A stretch of 50,000 bases of DNA, from contig JANQHB010000005.1 of the NCBI GenBank assembly GCA_028277225.1, forward strand, positions 1-50,000. The letters are read 5' to 3'. The notes below the pieces were generated by a model that worked only from the letters and a program-made list of their open reading frames with translations, made no database searches and was not told the origin of the DNA. Shown here one piece after another: positions 42,210 to 50,000 of this stretch (positions are counted from its first letter, which is position 1; each line of letters opens with the position of its first letter). This DNA comes from Chlorobium sp. (GTDB lineage Bacteria; Bacteroidota; Chlorobiia; Chlorobiales; Chlorobiaceae). The position numbers and the translations under genes were made by a program.

Positions 42210-42337
42210 GTGTCATAAAATAAATGATAAGTGTACTATAAGTGTTTGCCGTGCAAAGCATCAATTGTATATAAGAGTTAAATTAATTGAAATAATATAT
42301 GATAAAATTATGAAAACTCGAAAAGATGGAGGCTGAA

Positions 42338-42892
42338 ATGGGAACAAAAGAGTATCGTAAAGGATATGAGGATATGAAAAAAGAGATAAACGAAGAAAGA
42401 GAAGGTACTGCTGCTGATATTCCAGAAAAAGTGGTAAAAGGAATAATTGGTCTGCCGATATCGATGATAAATGATCTTACAAGAAATGAAGATGAAGAAA
42501 AAGGACGACAAGATGCTCTAGATGGAAAAGATTTTGATCCTCCTGAAGAAAAATCAAGTTCACCATGCTTTATTTCAACCGCATGCATAAAGGCAAAAGG
42601 TTTGCCAGATAATTGTAATGAACTTAAGATATTGCGTGAATTCAGAGACAATTACTTATTAAAATCAAGAGAAGGAGAAAAATTAGTTAATGAGTATTAC
42701 AGATTATCACCCAAAATTGTTGATATTTTAAGGTCAAAAGATAATTCAAACGAAGTGTTTTGTGAGCTATATTATTCATTGGTTCTAAAATCAATAAAAA
42801 AAATAAAAGCAGGGAAAAATAAAGAGGCTATAAAATTGTATAAAAATATTGTGTGCGACCTTGCTGAAAAAAATAATTTATTGTGTAAATAA
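42338..42892 (+). CDS. CFI-box domain protein
   Basis: A protein of 184 aa. The start at 42338 is set by GGAGG five bases before the ATG. A charged N-terminal region (about 1-70) is followed by a Cys-containing box, 'SPCFISTACIKAKG', then 'LKILREFRDNYLLKSREG' and 'VNEYYRLSPKIVDIL'. Together these are the CFI-box pattern found at the C-terminus of many proteins of unknown function. Here the box is central, with about 50 helical residues after it. No signal peptide. It follows cassette 2 at 130 bases; whether it belongs to it is unclear. Confidence 0.72.
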   Translation: MGTKEYRKGYEDMKKEINEEREGTAADIPEKVVKGIIGLPISMINDLTRNEDEEKGRQDALDGKDFDPPEEKSSSPCFISTACIKAKGLPDNCNELKILREFRDNYLLKSREGEKLVNEYYRLSPKIVDILRSKDNSNEVFCELYYSLVLKSIKKIKAGKNKEAIKLYKNIVCDLAEKNNLLCK

Positions 42893-42994
42893 AATACACA
42901 TCAGTTATTTCATGCTTGAGGTTTATGTGAATTGATAGGGGTGAGCCTAGAAATCTTTACGTGATAATGGTTAGTTGGGCGAGTTTTATGCTAA

Positions 42995-43174
42995 CAAGTG
43001 CAATGGAAAGCTTTCAGGAAACGGCTTCGAAATGAATCTGTTCCTGACAAGTTCGACGCGGTTGTGCAACAGTTACAGGTATTTCTGACCCCAGTTGTGG
43101 AGGCAATCAGTGCCAAAAAGCGGTTTGTGGATATTTGGATAGCACCTGATTCATGGCAGGAAAGTCATGAATAA
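42995..43174 (+). pseudogene. AbiEii/AbiGii-type toxin remnant
   Basis: An open stretch of about 58 codons ('QWKAFRKRLRNES', 'PDKFDAVVQQLQVFLTPVVEAI') resembles the C-terminus of AbiEii nucleotidyltransferase toxins. It begins directly after a stop and has no start or upstream catalytic domain. It is probably the tail of a toxin gene cut off when the island end was rearranged. Confidence 0.6.
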
Positions 43175-43227
43175 CCAGAGAAATGTACGTGCTTGTTGTT
43201 AGTTGTTATTCATTGTTTTTGATAAAA

Positions 43228-43255
43228 TTTTTGTTACGCGACTGTTACACGAAAA
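43228..43255 (+). repeat. Integrase-leader repeat, copy 2
   Basis: TTTTTGTTACGCGACTGTTACACG matches the sequence before the integrase at the window start with two or three differences. It lies about 65 bases before the tRNA 3'-end fragment and no integrase follows. Confidence 0.6.
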
Positions 43256-43318
43256 ATCGAGGCGGTGCTCTAAGTTGCTATTATATAGTGACTTAGATTG
43301 ATGTGTTTCGATATACAT

Positions 43319-43353
43319 GGTAGAGGCCGTTGGTTCGAATCCATCATCACCCA
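43319..43353 (+). other. tRNA 3'-end fragment, putative attachment site
   Basis: GGTTCGAATCC with the following ATCATCACCCA is the T-loop and acceptor 3' side of a tRNA. No matching 5' half (GGGTGAT...) is found upstream. One T-stem pair is mismatched. A terminator follows. This is how the far end of an island inserted in a tRNA gene looks. Confidence 0.7.
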
Positions 43354-43363
43354 CACTCATAAG

Positions 43364-43395
43364 AGCCTGTAAAAGAATGACTTACAGGCTTTTTC
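43364..43395 (+). terminator. Terminator after the tRNA fragment
   Basis: AGCCTGTAA pairs perfectly with TTACAGGCT across a 9-base loop and is followed by TTTTTCC. It probably was the terminator of the original tRNA transcript. Confidence 0.85.
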
Positions 43396-43455
43396 CTTAT
43401 CTGTCCAAACCCTCTGATTATACGTAAATAATGCTTTTTTAGGTATTATTTTTGC

Positions 43456-43485
43456 TGTTTTTGTTACACCATTGTTACACGAAAA
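43456..43485 (+). repeat. Integrase-leader repeat, copy 3
   Basis: GTTTTTGTTACACCATTGTTACACG is the best match to copy 1. Its place, about 100 bases after the tRNA fragment, is where an integrase should begin. The gene itself is absent. Confidence 0.65.
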
Positions 43486-43879
43486 TCTTCTGTCCTATTG
43501 ATGAATTACAGTTAAGACAATACCATATAATGTCTTGTTCGCTTTGCGGTTATTAAGATGTTACCTTGACTTTATCAAGGTCGGTAATCTCTTTATAAGA
43601 ATACTTGTATTTCATATTTCTAAGTCCAAATAATACATCGCTTTGATGCAGGTTTCATGGAGCCAATGATACCGAGTCCACGATTCCACAAGAGTAGGCA
43701 GATAGTGATTTGATTGAAAGAAACCTTTTCCAGATCTCTGCGGGGTTATCAAGTCGAAACTCATATATTGTTTATAGGTCTTTCCTCAAGACCTTGAAGT
43801 GCTCCAAGTATTTCCCGTCAGTACAGATTATCATGCATACCAGTATCGTTGCAGAACAAATTAACAAGGGGAGGTTATC
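43486..43879. other. Non-coding stretch after the island junction
   Basis: About 390 bases in which the integrase expected after the leader repeat cannot be found. Only short frames with no motif are present. The last 10-20 bases give GGGGAGG, the ribosome site of the next gene. Confidence 0.5.
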
Positions 43880-44857
43880 ATGTCACTTCGTATCGCTACG
43901 TTCAACCTTGAAAATCTTGACGAAGGCCCAAATCTAAAACCGACATTGGAAGATCGCATTCACATCATGCGCCCTCAACTTGGACGTGTTTCAGCGGACA
44001 TCTTATGCCTACAGGAAATCCACAGCCAAGAGGCAAATGGTGCTCGAACACTTGCAGCTCTTGATAAGCTACTAGATCAAACACAGTATTCTGGGTATTA
44101 TCGCTCAACAACCCTCACGACGTCGGATATCCTCTATGCCGAACGAAACCTTGTGACACTCTCTCGTTTTCCTATAAGCTCAACGGAAATCATCCGAGAT
44201 AATTCAGGACCACGCCCAAGCTACCAAATGGCAACTGCTGATCCTCCTGACACCACAGCTAATAAGCTGGAGTGGGAGCGCCCCTTGCTCTATACCCAAA
44301 TTGATTTAGGAACTGGCAAAACGCTTCACCTTATCAACGTACACCTCAAGTCGAAACGGGCTTCCAACATTCCTGGTCAGAAGATCAATAACTATACTTG
44401 GAGGACAGCGGCAAGCTGGGCCGAAGGGAGTTTTATCTCAGCCATGAAACGTATGGGACAATCCCTTCAGGCAAGGTTGCTAATTGATGATATTTTTGAT
44501 AATCAGGGATTGGATTCATACATCGCTATTGTCGGGGATTTCAACTCAAATCAAGAAGAAGTGTCTTTTAAAGCCATTCGAGGCCCAATAGAAGAGACCG
44601 GTAATCCTGACCACGTAGAACGCGTCATGATTCCCTGCGAAAACAACATTCCGGATTCAGCAAGGTATTCGCTTTTTCATCATGGAAAAGGGGAGATGCT
44701 GGATCACATCGTTATTTCAAGGTCACTTCTCAGACATTTTCATGGTGCGGAGATTCATAACGAGTCGTTACCAGATGAATCAGGTGCATTCATGGTTGAT
44801 ACGAAATTCCCCGAGTCAGATCATGCACCAGTCGTCGCTGTTTTTGACTCGTTGTAA
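43880..44857 (+). CDS. Endonuclease/exonuclease/phosphatase (EEP) family protein
   Basis: A 325-aa protein with the EEP (DNase I-like) fold. RIATFNLENL stands at the start and LCLQEIHS carries the metal-binding Glu. INVHLKSKR, IVGDFNSNQEE and the closing SDHAPVVAVF, with the catalytic Asp-His pair, follow. All key residues are present and there is no signal peptide. The substrate (DNA, RNA or a phosphate ester) cannot be told. A strong GGGGAGG ribosome site precedes the ATG. It is the first gene of the accessory set to the right of the junction. A part in defence with the TIR gene downstream is possible, but 257 bases separate them. Confidence 0.88.
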   Translation: MSLRIATFNLENLDEGPNLKPTLEDRIHIMRPQLGRVSADILCLQEIHSQEANGARTLAALDKLLDQTQYSGYYRSTTLTTSDILYAERNLVTLSRFPISSTEIIRDNSGPRPSYQMATADPPDTTANKLEWERPLLYTQIDLGTGKTLHLINVHLKSKRASNIPGQKINNYTWRTAASWAEGSFISAMKRMGQSLQARLLIDDIFDNQGLDSYIAIVGDFNSNQEEVSFKAIRGPIEETGNPDHVERVMIPCENNIPDSARYSLFHHGKGEMLDHIVISRSLLRHFHGAEIHNESLPDESGAFMVDTKFPESDHAPVVAVFDSL

Positions 44858-45114
44858 GATCAGTAGTGGTTTTGCAGGGGGCTCAGACAGAAGTGTTAGA
44901 CAATATTTCGACGTATACTTTTTCAAGTCTAATTCTCAGGAGCCTCTTGTGGAAGCTAAATAAAGTATATAAAAAGGAATCTAAACCCAGCCATTCGCAG
45001 TCAAAAATAAAAAGCTTGAATCTGGAAAAAGTATGTAAACTGTATATTATTGCTATTTCTGGGAAAGAAAATCTGTATACGAATAATAAATGATGTTGTG
45101 CTTGAAAGATCAAA

Positions 45115-45840
45115 GTGGATAGCCGAGTGTCTACCGGGAACTCCTTAAAAACAAATACAGCAAAATTCGACGTGTTCATCTCGTATGCTGGGCCGGACAA
45201 GCAAAAGTACGTAATGCCACTTGTTGCTGCGCTAAGGCATAAAGGGATTACGTTCTGGCTTGATGAACGAAATTTGAGTATTGGTGATTCGCTGACTATG
45301 GGAATAAACGAGGGCTTGCGACGTTCGCGCTACGTCATACTGTGTCTTTCTCAGGCATTCTTGGAAAGACCTTGGCCGGAAGCTGAGATGAGTGCGGCAA
45401 TGGCGCTCCAGAACAATCTAGGACAGAAACGGTTGTTGCCCATCGTCTTCGATTCACCTGAAGAGATATTCCGATGCTACCCCCTTCTTGCTGACAAGCT
45501 TTATTTGGTAGGAAGTGACCTTGGTCAGGTTGCAGAAAAGGTTTTTAACTTACTTACGGGACCGGATGACATCCTGAGCAAATCTCGGTTGGTGATCGAC
45601 GCAGAGGTGTCGGACCGTCTCGTTCTGCTATCCAATCGGGGCAATTGCGCTTTGGAGGTGGAGGATTATCTTGTGAATGCACTTCAGAGATGTTCGGATG
45701 ATACTGAGCGGCACTGGATCTATTACACATTGGGCCGCTTGGGTGGGAGCCGTGCCTACAATCTATTAAGAAAAGCCTTATTGTCTGAGAACGATTTTTC
45801 GCTCAAGGGAGTGAAGGGGGGGCTAAATTTCTTTAAGTGA
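45115..45840 (+). CDS. TIR-domain protein with HEAT-like C-terminus
   Basis: A 241-aa protein. The TIR domain covers about residues 17-150: KFDVFISYAGPDKQK, FWLDERNLSIGDSL, YVILCLSQAFLERPWPEAEMSAA. E91 (four residues after W87) is the likely catalytic Glu. The C-terminal about 80 residues are helical with a HEAT-like pattern ('RLVLLSNRGNCALEVEDYLVNAL', 'HWIYYTLGRLGGSRAYNLLRKALL'). The GTG at 45115 is the only good start. Such TIR proteins can cleave NAD or signal after phage sensing. It differs from the TIR gene at 6195, so the window has two independent TIR genes. The following gene begins 77 bases downstream. Confidence 0.85.
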   Translation: MDSRVSTGNSLKTNTAKFDVFISYAGPDKQKYVMPLVAALRHKGITFWLDERNLSIGDSLTMGINEGLRRSRYVILCLSQAFLERPWPEAEMSAAMALQNNLGQKRLLPIVFDSPEEIFRCYPLLADKLYLVGSDLGQVAEKVFNLLTGPDDILSKSRLVIDAEVSDRLVLLSNRGNCALEVEDYLVNALQRCSDDTERHWIYYTLGRLGGSRAYNLLRKALLSENDFSLKGVKGGLNFFK

Positions 45841-45917
45841 AAACAAAACGGTATTTCGGCTGTGTGTGGAGCCAGATAAATAATCGTGAGGAAATCACAG
45901 AGAAAAAGGAGAAAGGT

Positions 45918-47861
45918 ATGAAAAGTATGAGTCGGATGCTACTGGCAATCATAATGTTCTGTGTGTTAAGCGCTTGTGACAGTGGTGCACCGTCCCCTTC
46001 AACCCAGCAAAATGTTCCAAATCAGCGACTCGACTCGGGTCAATCCAAGCCGGCAAGCACGGGGCCAAAAACCGCATCGACTATCGCAAACCGTGTTCAG
46101 ACCGATGTAGCTAAAACGATACTAGAGGGTGGAGAAAGTGCGACCCGTGCTGTGTTGGTTATGGATGAACGGCACGATTCGCGAGCAGCGCAACTGCAGG
46201 AAGCGATTCTGCTTGAGCGCCTGTACTACAATTTCGGTTCCCGGGTAGTGGTTCTCGAAGGCTACCTGACTGAGGATGCGAAGCTTGATACTGGATGGTT
46301 TGATAAAGCTGTGGGTGGAAGTGCAGTTCGACGCGCGCGAGTAGCCATCCAGTTACTCAAGGAGGGAGAGATCAACGCTGCCGAATACTGGAAGCTAGTA
46401 CATCCGGAGGTCAGAGTGGTCGCGGCCGAATCGAAAGCTGAGCATGCCACAACCGCAGATGCAACAGCGCACTCAGCGCCAGAGATATTCCTATTGAAGA
46501 TTGCTGCCCAGAAAGGGGAGTCGGTCATTAGCAGGGACCAGTCCAAGGCACACGAATTGGGCAGGCTCTCTGCTAAACTCGATGCTGCCATCAAGGAATT
46601 CAAGAAGGTCGAAGACAGCTCAGACGCAGAACTGGTTGAGCGGAAACGAACTGAGACAAGAGAGGCATATGGTGATTATCAGGAGTTTGTCATCGGACTT
46701 GATCCGTGGACGAACCGGACTTGGAAAAGCTACAAGGAGAATGAACTGGGTAGCGATAAGCCTTCGCTGACTGTGTCCGCAGATATTGCGGAAGCGATAC
46801 AAGCGAAGGCGAAGACGCTCGGTGTTGCCCTTGAGGCCGAGGAAGAGCAAGCCATGCAGGATTATATTACGTTTATGCGAGCCCGGCATGGTGGAACTCT
46901 AAAGATCGTTGGAGCGCTACGAGAACTTGTTGCTAACCCCACAGGCTCTCCCGTCACTGCCATTATCGGCATGGGGCACTCTGTGGACATGGCTAGGGAA
47001 CTCGACAAGCTTGATTGTTCCTACGCAATCCTTCGCCCCCTCGTACTAGATGTTGACCGAGAGAAGCTACATGATATTCCCTTTGAAATTTACGAGCGGA
47101 AGTACCTGCGCCAGTCGCTTTATAGTGAGGGGCCTCTTGAAGAAGCACTGAAGTCGCTTCCACGACTGGGTAGCAAAAAGCCGGGAGTCGTTCTCGAAGA
47201 ATCTTGGCTTCGCGGCAAGGCCGAGGTATATGCCTACATTGACCGCATTGTCGATGGCGTATTCGGTGGAGGCCCTCCGTATGGGCCACCTCGCATTCCG
47301 ACAGATTGGGATAATAGTACTTTCAAAGGGGAGCATGTGTATGTTGACCCGAAGGCTGTCGTTCTCCTGGCAGACGACAACGATGCAGTCGTAATAACAG
47401 ACAGGACACTGGCAGCCCTGAGGGGCGCCCAAGCTCCTCAAGAGGTCGTAGATCGACTCCGGGCCATAAAGGATGAGCCGTTCCTGCATGAAGGTTATCT
47501 TCTGCGGGAGGTAGAACTCCTTATCGGCAAACAACGGGCTAAAGGAATCGACAAGCCCTTGCTTGAAAATATTGAAAGAATCAGCTTGGCATCGGTGATG
47601 ATACCGCTTGTAATAAACCATGGCAAGTCAACTGAGTCTGTGCTTTGGGCAAAGGCGACTAGGGTACGTTCTCACATAGAATCTGACGAGAGGCAAGCAG
47701 TTGAGTCAATGCTGAAATCGGCTCTGATTGCCGTTCAGTCCGGCCCTATCATGACAAAGAGTCTGACAGACAATATGGGACGCATCCATACATCTTTTGA
47801 CACTGTGGTGGCATTTGGCAGGAGCGCTGGAGTACGCGAAGTATCGCTCTCGCAACGTTAG
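45918..47861 (+). CDS. ChaN/TraB-like (Tiki superfamily) lipoprotein
   Basis: A 647-aa lipoprotein precursor. The ATG at 45918 has AAAGGAGAAAGG before it. The signal peptide leads to the lipobox LSAC (Cys about 20 residues in). A Ser/Pro/Gln-rich spacer (about 25-65) follows. The body contains 'ATRAVLVMDERHDSRAAQLQEAILLERL' and 'VVVLEGYLTED', the ChaN/Tiki-type GxxH-like and EG motifs. 'ESKAEH' and, further on, 'TAIIGMGHSVDMARELD' with a GxxH pattern follow. Such proteins bind haem or act as metalloproteases. The last 200 residues have no assignment. It should be anchored in the outer or inner membrane. An attC-like sequence begins right after its stop. Confidence 0.65.
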   Translation: MKSMSRMLLAIIMFCVLSACDSGAPSPSTQQNVPNQRLDSGQSKPASTGPKTASTIANRVQTDVAKTILEGGESATRAVLVMDERHDSRAAQLQEAILLERLYYNFGSRVVVLEGYLTEDAKLDTGWFDKAVGGSAVRRARVAIQLLKEGEINAAEYWKLVHPEVRVVAAESKAEHATTADATAHSAPEIFLLKIAAQKGESVISRDQSKAHELGRLSAKLDAAIKEFKKVEDSSDAELVERKRTETREAYGDYQEFVIGLDPWTNRTWKSYKENELGSDKPSLTVSADIAEAIQAKAKTLGVALEAEEEQAMQDYITFMRARHGGTLKIVGALRELVANPTGSPVTAIIGMGHSVDMARELDKLDCSYAILRPLVLDVDREKLHDIPFEIYERKYLRQSLYSEGPLEEALKSLPRLGSKKPGVVLEESWLRGKAEVYAYIDRIVDGVFGGGPPYGPPRIPTDWDNSTFKGEHVYVDPKAVVLLADDNDAVVITDRTLAALRGAQAPQEVVDRLRAIKDEPFLHEGYLLREVELLIGKQRAKGIDKPLLENIERISLASVMIPLVINHGKSTESVLWAKATRVRSHIESDERQAVESMLKSALIAVQSGPIMTKSLTDNMGRIHTSFDTVVAFGRSAGVREVSLSQR

Positions 47862-47862
47862 T

Positions 47863-47927
47863 GTCGAACTGAACAATCAGGCCAAATTGAGCCCTTGCTT
47901 GCTTTAAGAGGCAGTTCAACGTTATGG
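47863..47927 (+). other. Possible attC site after the lipoprotein gene
   Basis: From GTCGAAC to GTTATGG on the plus strand, with GAACTG pairing with CAGTTC inside. It begins one base after the stop of the upstream gene, as attC sites do. Core sites are imperfect, so this is less certain than the sites at 5171 and 48517. Confidence 0.4.
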
Positions 47928-47971
47928 AACCCGAAGGTGGCTGGTATGTATGTTCTTGAAGTCCTTGCATC

Positions 47972-48114
47972 ATTATTACTCCGGCAATTAAAACTCTTAA
48001 ACAATTGCCCCGGATTTCAGTCCAGGGTTTATGGATAACGCAAAATGTATTCTGGTTTTAACCCAATCTCTTCCTGCGGTGACTTTTGTGAGTTATTGTT
48101 GCCGGAGTAATAAT
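47972..48114. repeat. 16-bp perfect inverted repeat pair
   Basis: ATTATTACTCCGGCAA (47972-47987) is repeated in inverted form as TTGCCGGAGTAATAAT (48099-48114), 111 bases apart. The 143-bp unit could be a miniature inverted-repeat element or a long stem. No target duplication was recognised. Confidence 0.6.
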
Positions 48115-48647
48115 ATCAGGGTCAGCATGGCAAAAGACAGAGAAAATATTGAAGGTTCTCAAATAGTTGTGAGCGAGTTGCAGGATTATTTCTTGAACAA
48201 ACACTGTCTTGACAATATCGAGGTCCTTAAAAATATGACAACGCAAGCACATCACGCCACTTCTTTGATTGCTTGATTACAATGGGAAAATTCACTTTCC
48301 GTTTTGGATACGGTGTCCCCATGTGGAATAGGACCGTAACGTTTTCCCAGACCACAGCCTCAAGCCTTATATTCAAAGCCTCAGTGGATATTTTGTTTAT
48401 GTTATATATAGCGCGAATGAAGTTTCGCGCGCTCACACCCCACATCGACAGGTGAAGCGATAAATACCCTAAGTACTTCGATTTTATTATTTATGAAACG
48501 TACCTTCTTACGAAGTCCAATAACCAAGCTCACCGGCGGCAATTGAGCGTAGCGGAATTACCGTCTCTGGTGGAGCGCCTTGTTCGGCATTCTAAGATAT
48601 CCACGTCTGCAAATCTCTAGTGTATACACGCGGTAACGGATATCTGG
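48115..48647. other. Intergenic region with attC-like site
   Basis: Over 500 bases without a gene that can be supported. Short plus-strand frames at 48031-48276 and 48273-48455 have no ribosome site or known motif. The right part is the attC-like palindrome at 48517-48588. Confidence 0.45.
48517..48588 (-). other. Putative integron attC site (attC-3)
   Basis: On the minus strand it runs GCCGAACAAGGCGCTCCACC ... GGTGAGCTTGGTTATTGG, a wording very familiar from environmental integron cassettes. GCTC-ACC pairs with GGTGGAGC with one extra base, the expected unpaired base. An inner CGGTAATT/AATTGCCG pair lies within it. It lies 60 bases after the stop of the minus-strand Cys-rich gene. Confidence 0.7.
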
Positions 48648-49046
48648 CTAGTAGCGGACAGGGTAGCGGACAGGGACACAGGTGCAAACTTTGTTACAGG
48701 TGCAAATCGACCTTGTTCCGTAACTGGAGCTCCGTCTCGGAGTGGCAACAGGGACGCAGTTACAAGTACAAGTTGCACCCGGAGGAATTGGTGAACCACA
48801 GGGCAATGTGGATGTTTTCCAAGTTTTCGTTACCTTGTCATAAGTTTTGATCTTCACATTTTTCCTAGAAGTCGCGCATCCACTGATGGCAAGAAACGCG
48901 GCACTCACAAGCAAGCCTGCTTTCAAGAACCCGCGCCTATCTACTTTTGTTTCCCAAGGCAATGAAGAGACTGGGTAAATTTCTGGCGCTTCTTTGTTTC
49001 CGTCTTCCAAAACGCGAGTCAATTCAAAACGGGGCAGTTTCTTCAT
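48648..49046 (-). CDS. Tat-signal lipoprotein with Cys-rich repeat tail, radical-SAM partner
   Basis: A 132-aa protein. After a 35-residue cytoplasmic-type N-terminus comes a twin-arginine signal, DRRGFLKAG (R37-R38), and a hydrophobic stretch ending in AISGC, with C57 as probable lipidation or cleavage site. The C-terminal 50 residues are rich in Cys, Pro, Val and Arg: CTCNCVPV (93-100), then CTCNKVCTCVPV (115-126), ending VRYPVRY. The cytoplasmic N-terminus before a Tat signal suggests that the protein is folded or modified before export. It starts in an ATGA overlap with the radical SAM/SPASM gene, and AAAGGAGG lies at the end of that gene. It is presumably the substrate of that enzyme. 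An attC-like site follows. Confidence 0.8.
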   Translation of the reverse strand: MKKLPRFELTRVLEDGNKEAPEIYPVSSLPWETKVDRRGFLKAGLLVSAAFLAISGCATSRKNVKIKTYDKVTKTWKTSTLPCGSPIPPGATCTCNCVPVATPRRSSSYGTRSICTCNKVCTCVPVRYPVRY

Positions 49047-50000
49047 AATAGCACCTCCTTTTCCACTGAAATAGTTTTTTGATCGTTATCTGACTGTTCT
49101 TGCCAGAACAAGCCGCCTGAATCAGCTATTTTGGCGAGTATCTCATCTTTAGTGATTTCTCGAATTATTTTGCAGCGGTCGGACCCCGAAAACTCAAGCG
49201 ATCCGTTGACAGTTAGCGACTTGTGATAACAGTCGCCCGCACATGTCCACTTAGCGAAGCAGCCCTGACAATATTCTCTGTTCTGCACTGCTTGTTGCCG
49301 CAGGTGTGTTAACTTCTTCAGATCGAATCTGTAACCCCCGCTAAGTTCATCTGGTTTCCCATAGAAAAAAATGTCTGCCCATCTGCTCTCCTCGGAAAAT
49401 ACTTCAAAGCAAGACGAAACATTACCGTCAGGTGACAGCGCAAATGTGTCTTGCGAAATGCCACAAAAGTGGTTAGTAAGTATGCCAACTCTGGCTCCTG
49501 AAAAGAAAACATCCTTGCCGTAGTATTGGGCACGTGACCGAGCTTCACGGAATCCTGCGACGAAAGCCTGAGTCTCGGTCGCTGGAGCGTTACTTCCCCG
49601 CCCAAGTTTATAAGCTGGTTCGACTTGAATATGCTGCATATTAAAAGAGGCACAAATGAACTCCACTGAGTCTGCTATCAACGGGATTTGATCCGCTGTG
49701 ACTGTCATTCGAATGCCGTATGGAAAACCAGCCGTATCAAAGTGCCGAATAGTGTTCATCACTCGCTCACTTGAGCCTTTTCCACCAAGCATCCGGCGGT
49801 GCTTGTCGTGAACGGCAGGCAGGCCGTCAAACGAGACACTTGCGCCTTGCAGGTTAGCGACGATCCAGGCGATTTGTTCTCCGCTCAACATGCCATTTGT
49901 TGCCAATGATGCTTCCAAGTTTAGATTGAACTGTGTAGCCGTCTTTTGCGCGTATTCCATCACATCGGTCAACGTCCGCCAATTAACTGTTGGTTCTCCA
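49043..50000 (-). CDS. Radical SAM/SPASM maturase, truncated by the window edge
   Basis: The visible part is about 319 codons. The reading frame runs off the window; the last in-frame codons at the edge spell GEPTVNWRTL, the GGEP motif that follows the radical SAM cluster, so the CxxxCxxC is just outside. The rest is intact: 'ASVSFDGLPAVHDKHRRM', then 'LEPDGNVSSCFEVF'-like 'ALSPDGNVSSCFEVF', and the SPASM C-terminus YCQGCFAKWTCAGDCYHKSL and GSDRCKIIREIT. It resembles maturases described beside Cys-rich proteins and thought to build metal or modified-Cys centres (from memory). It is only distantly related to the other three enzymes of this window. It overlaps the Cys-rich Tat lipoprotein gene by 4 bases. 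Confidence 0.88.
   Translation of the reverse strand, partial: GEPTVNWRTLTDVMEYAQKTATQFNLNLEASLATNGMLSGEQIAWIVANLQGASVSFDGLPAVHDKHRRMLGGKGSSERVMNTIRHFDTAGFPYGIRMTVTADQIPLIADSVEFICASFNMQHIQVEPAYKLGRGSNAPATETQAFVAGFREARSRAQYYGKDVFFSGARVGILTNHFCGISQDTFALSPDGNVSSCFEVFSEESRWADIFFYGKPDELSGGYRFDLKKLTHLRQQAVQNREYCQGCFAKWTCAGDCYHKSLTVNGSLEFSGSDRCKIIREITKDEILAKIADSGGLFWQEQSDNDQKTISVEKEVLL

Noticed and set aside
43710..43937. A 75-codon plus-strand frame
   Set aside because: It overlaps the start of the EEP-family gene in another frame and lacks coding character.
48031..48276. An 81-codon frame as a gene
   Set aside because: It runs through one arm of the perfect inverted repeat, has no ribosome site and no similarity that I recognise.

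Overview
The window is an accessory region. It shows one genomic island with an integrase at the left end, an integrative-conjugative element core, restriction-modification and defence genes, and several radical-SAM peptide-modification loci. No ribosomal, photosynthesis or other housekeeping gene is present, so the host can only be inferred. The Trb-type conjugation genes, the lipoproteins and the outer-membrane secretion parts show a Gram-negative. The overall style (EcoRII-type restriction, Nif11 peptides, radical-SAM cassettes, integron attC-like sites, AGGAGG-type ribosome sites) suggests a green sulfur bacterium (Chlorobiaceae) or close relative. That is an inference.

Layout. (1) 1-2.2 kb: tyrosine recombinase and a downstream partner gene. 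(2) 2.4-7.0 kb: three minus-strand defence-like genes (a TrlF-type PHP/ATPase, an unknown helical protein, a TIR protein), separated by two sequences that look like integron attC sites. (3) 7.3-24.4 kb: the conjugative core, with an HTH regulator, ParA and partner, TraF peptidase, MOBP-type relaxase, TraG/VirD4 coupling protein, and a near-complete trbBCDEJKLFGI operon. The operon is interrupted once, by an AT-rich insert carrying a tRNA-like fragment. (4) 24.4-29.3 kb: HigBA-like toxin-antitoxin, a RadC-like protein, and an EcoRII-like methyltransferase, Vsr and endonuclease operon. (5) 29.5-31.8 kb: a radical SAM/SPASM enzyme flanked by two Nif11-type precursor peptides. (6) 31.8-42.9 kb: AT-rich mosaic with a dead IS3-type transposase, a replication/regulation module with decayed copies on both sides, and two related cassettes of a radical SAM/SPASM enzyme with a peptide of (Cys-x-Ser/Gly)n repeats. 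(7) 42.9-43.9 kb: an island junction with an AbiEii-like remnant, a tRNA 3'-end fragment and integrase-leader repeats. (8) 43.9-50 kb: a second set of accessory genes (an EEP-fold hydrolase, a TIR protein, a ChaN/TraB-like lipoprotein), then a Tat-lipoprotein with a Cys-rich tail, translationally coupled to a fourth radical SAM/SPASM enzyme that runs off the window.

How it fits together. The recombinase would excise and integrate the island at a tRNA gene. ParA, relaxase, coupling protein and Trb proteins would move it. The restriction, toxin and TIR/ATPase genes would protect or stabilise it. The rest is cargo.

The most promising candidate for a new system is the pair of radical-SAM cassettes at 32.6-34.7 kb and 39.2-42.2 kb. 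Their enzymes are clearly homologous. Their precursors are nearly unrelated in sequence, but both keep a Phe-Trp pair exactly 25 residues before the first Cys of a three-residue Cys repeat. With the Nif11 locus and the Tat-lipoprotein locus, four separate radical-SAM peptide or protein maturation loci lie within about 20 kb.
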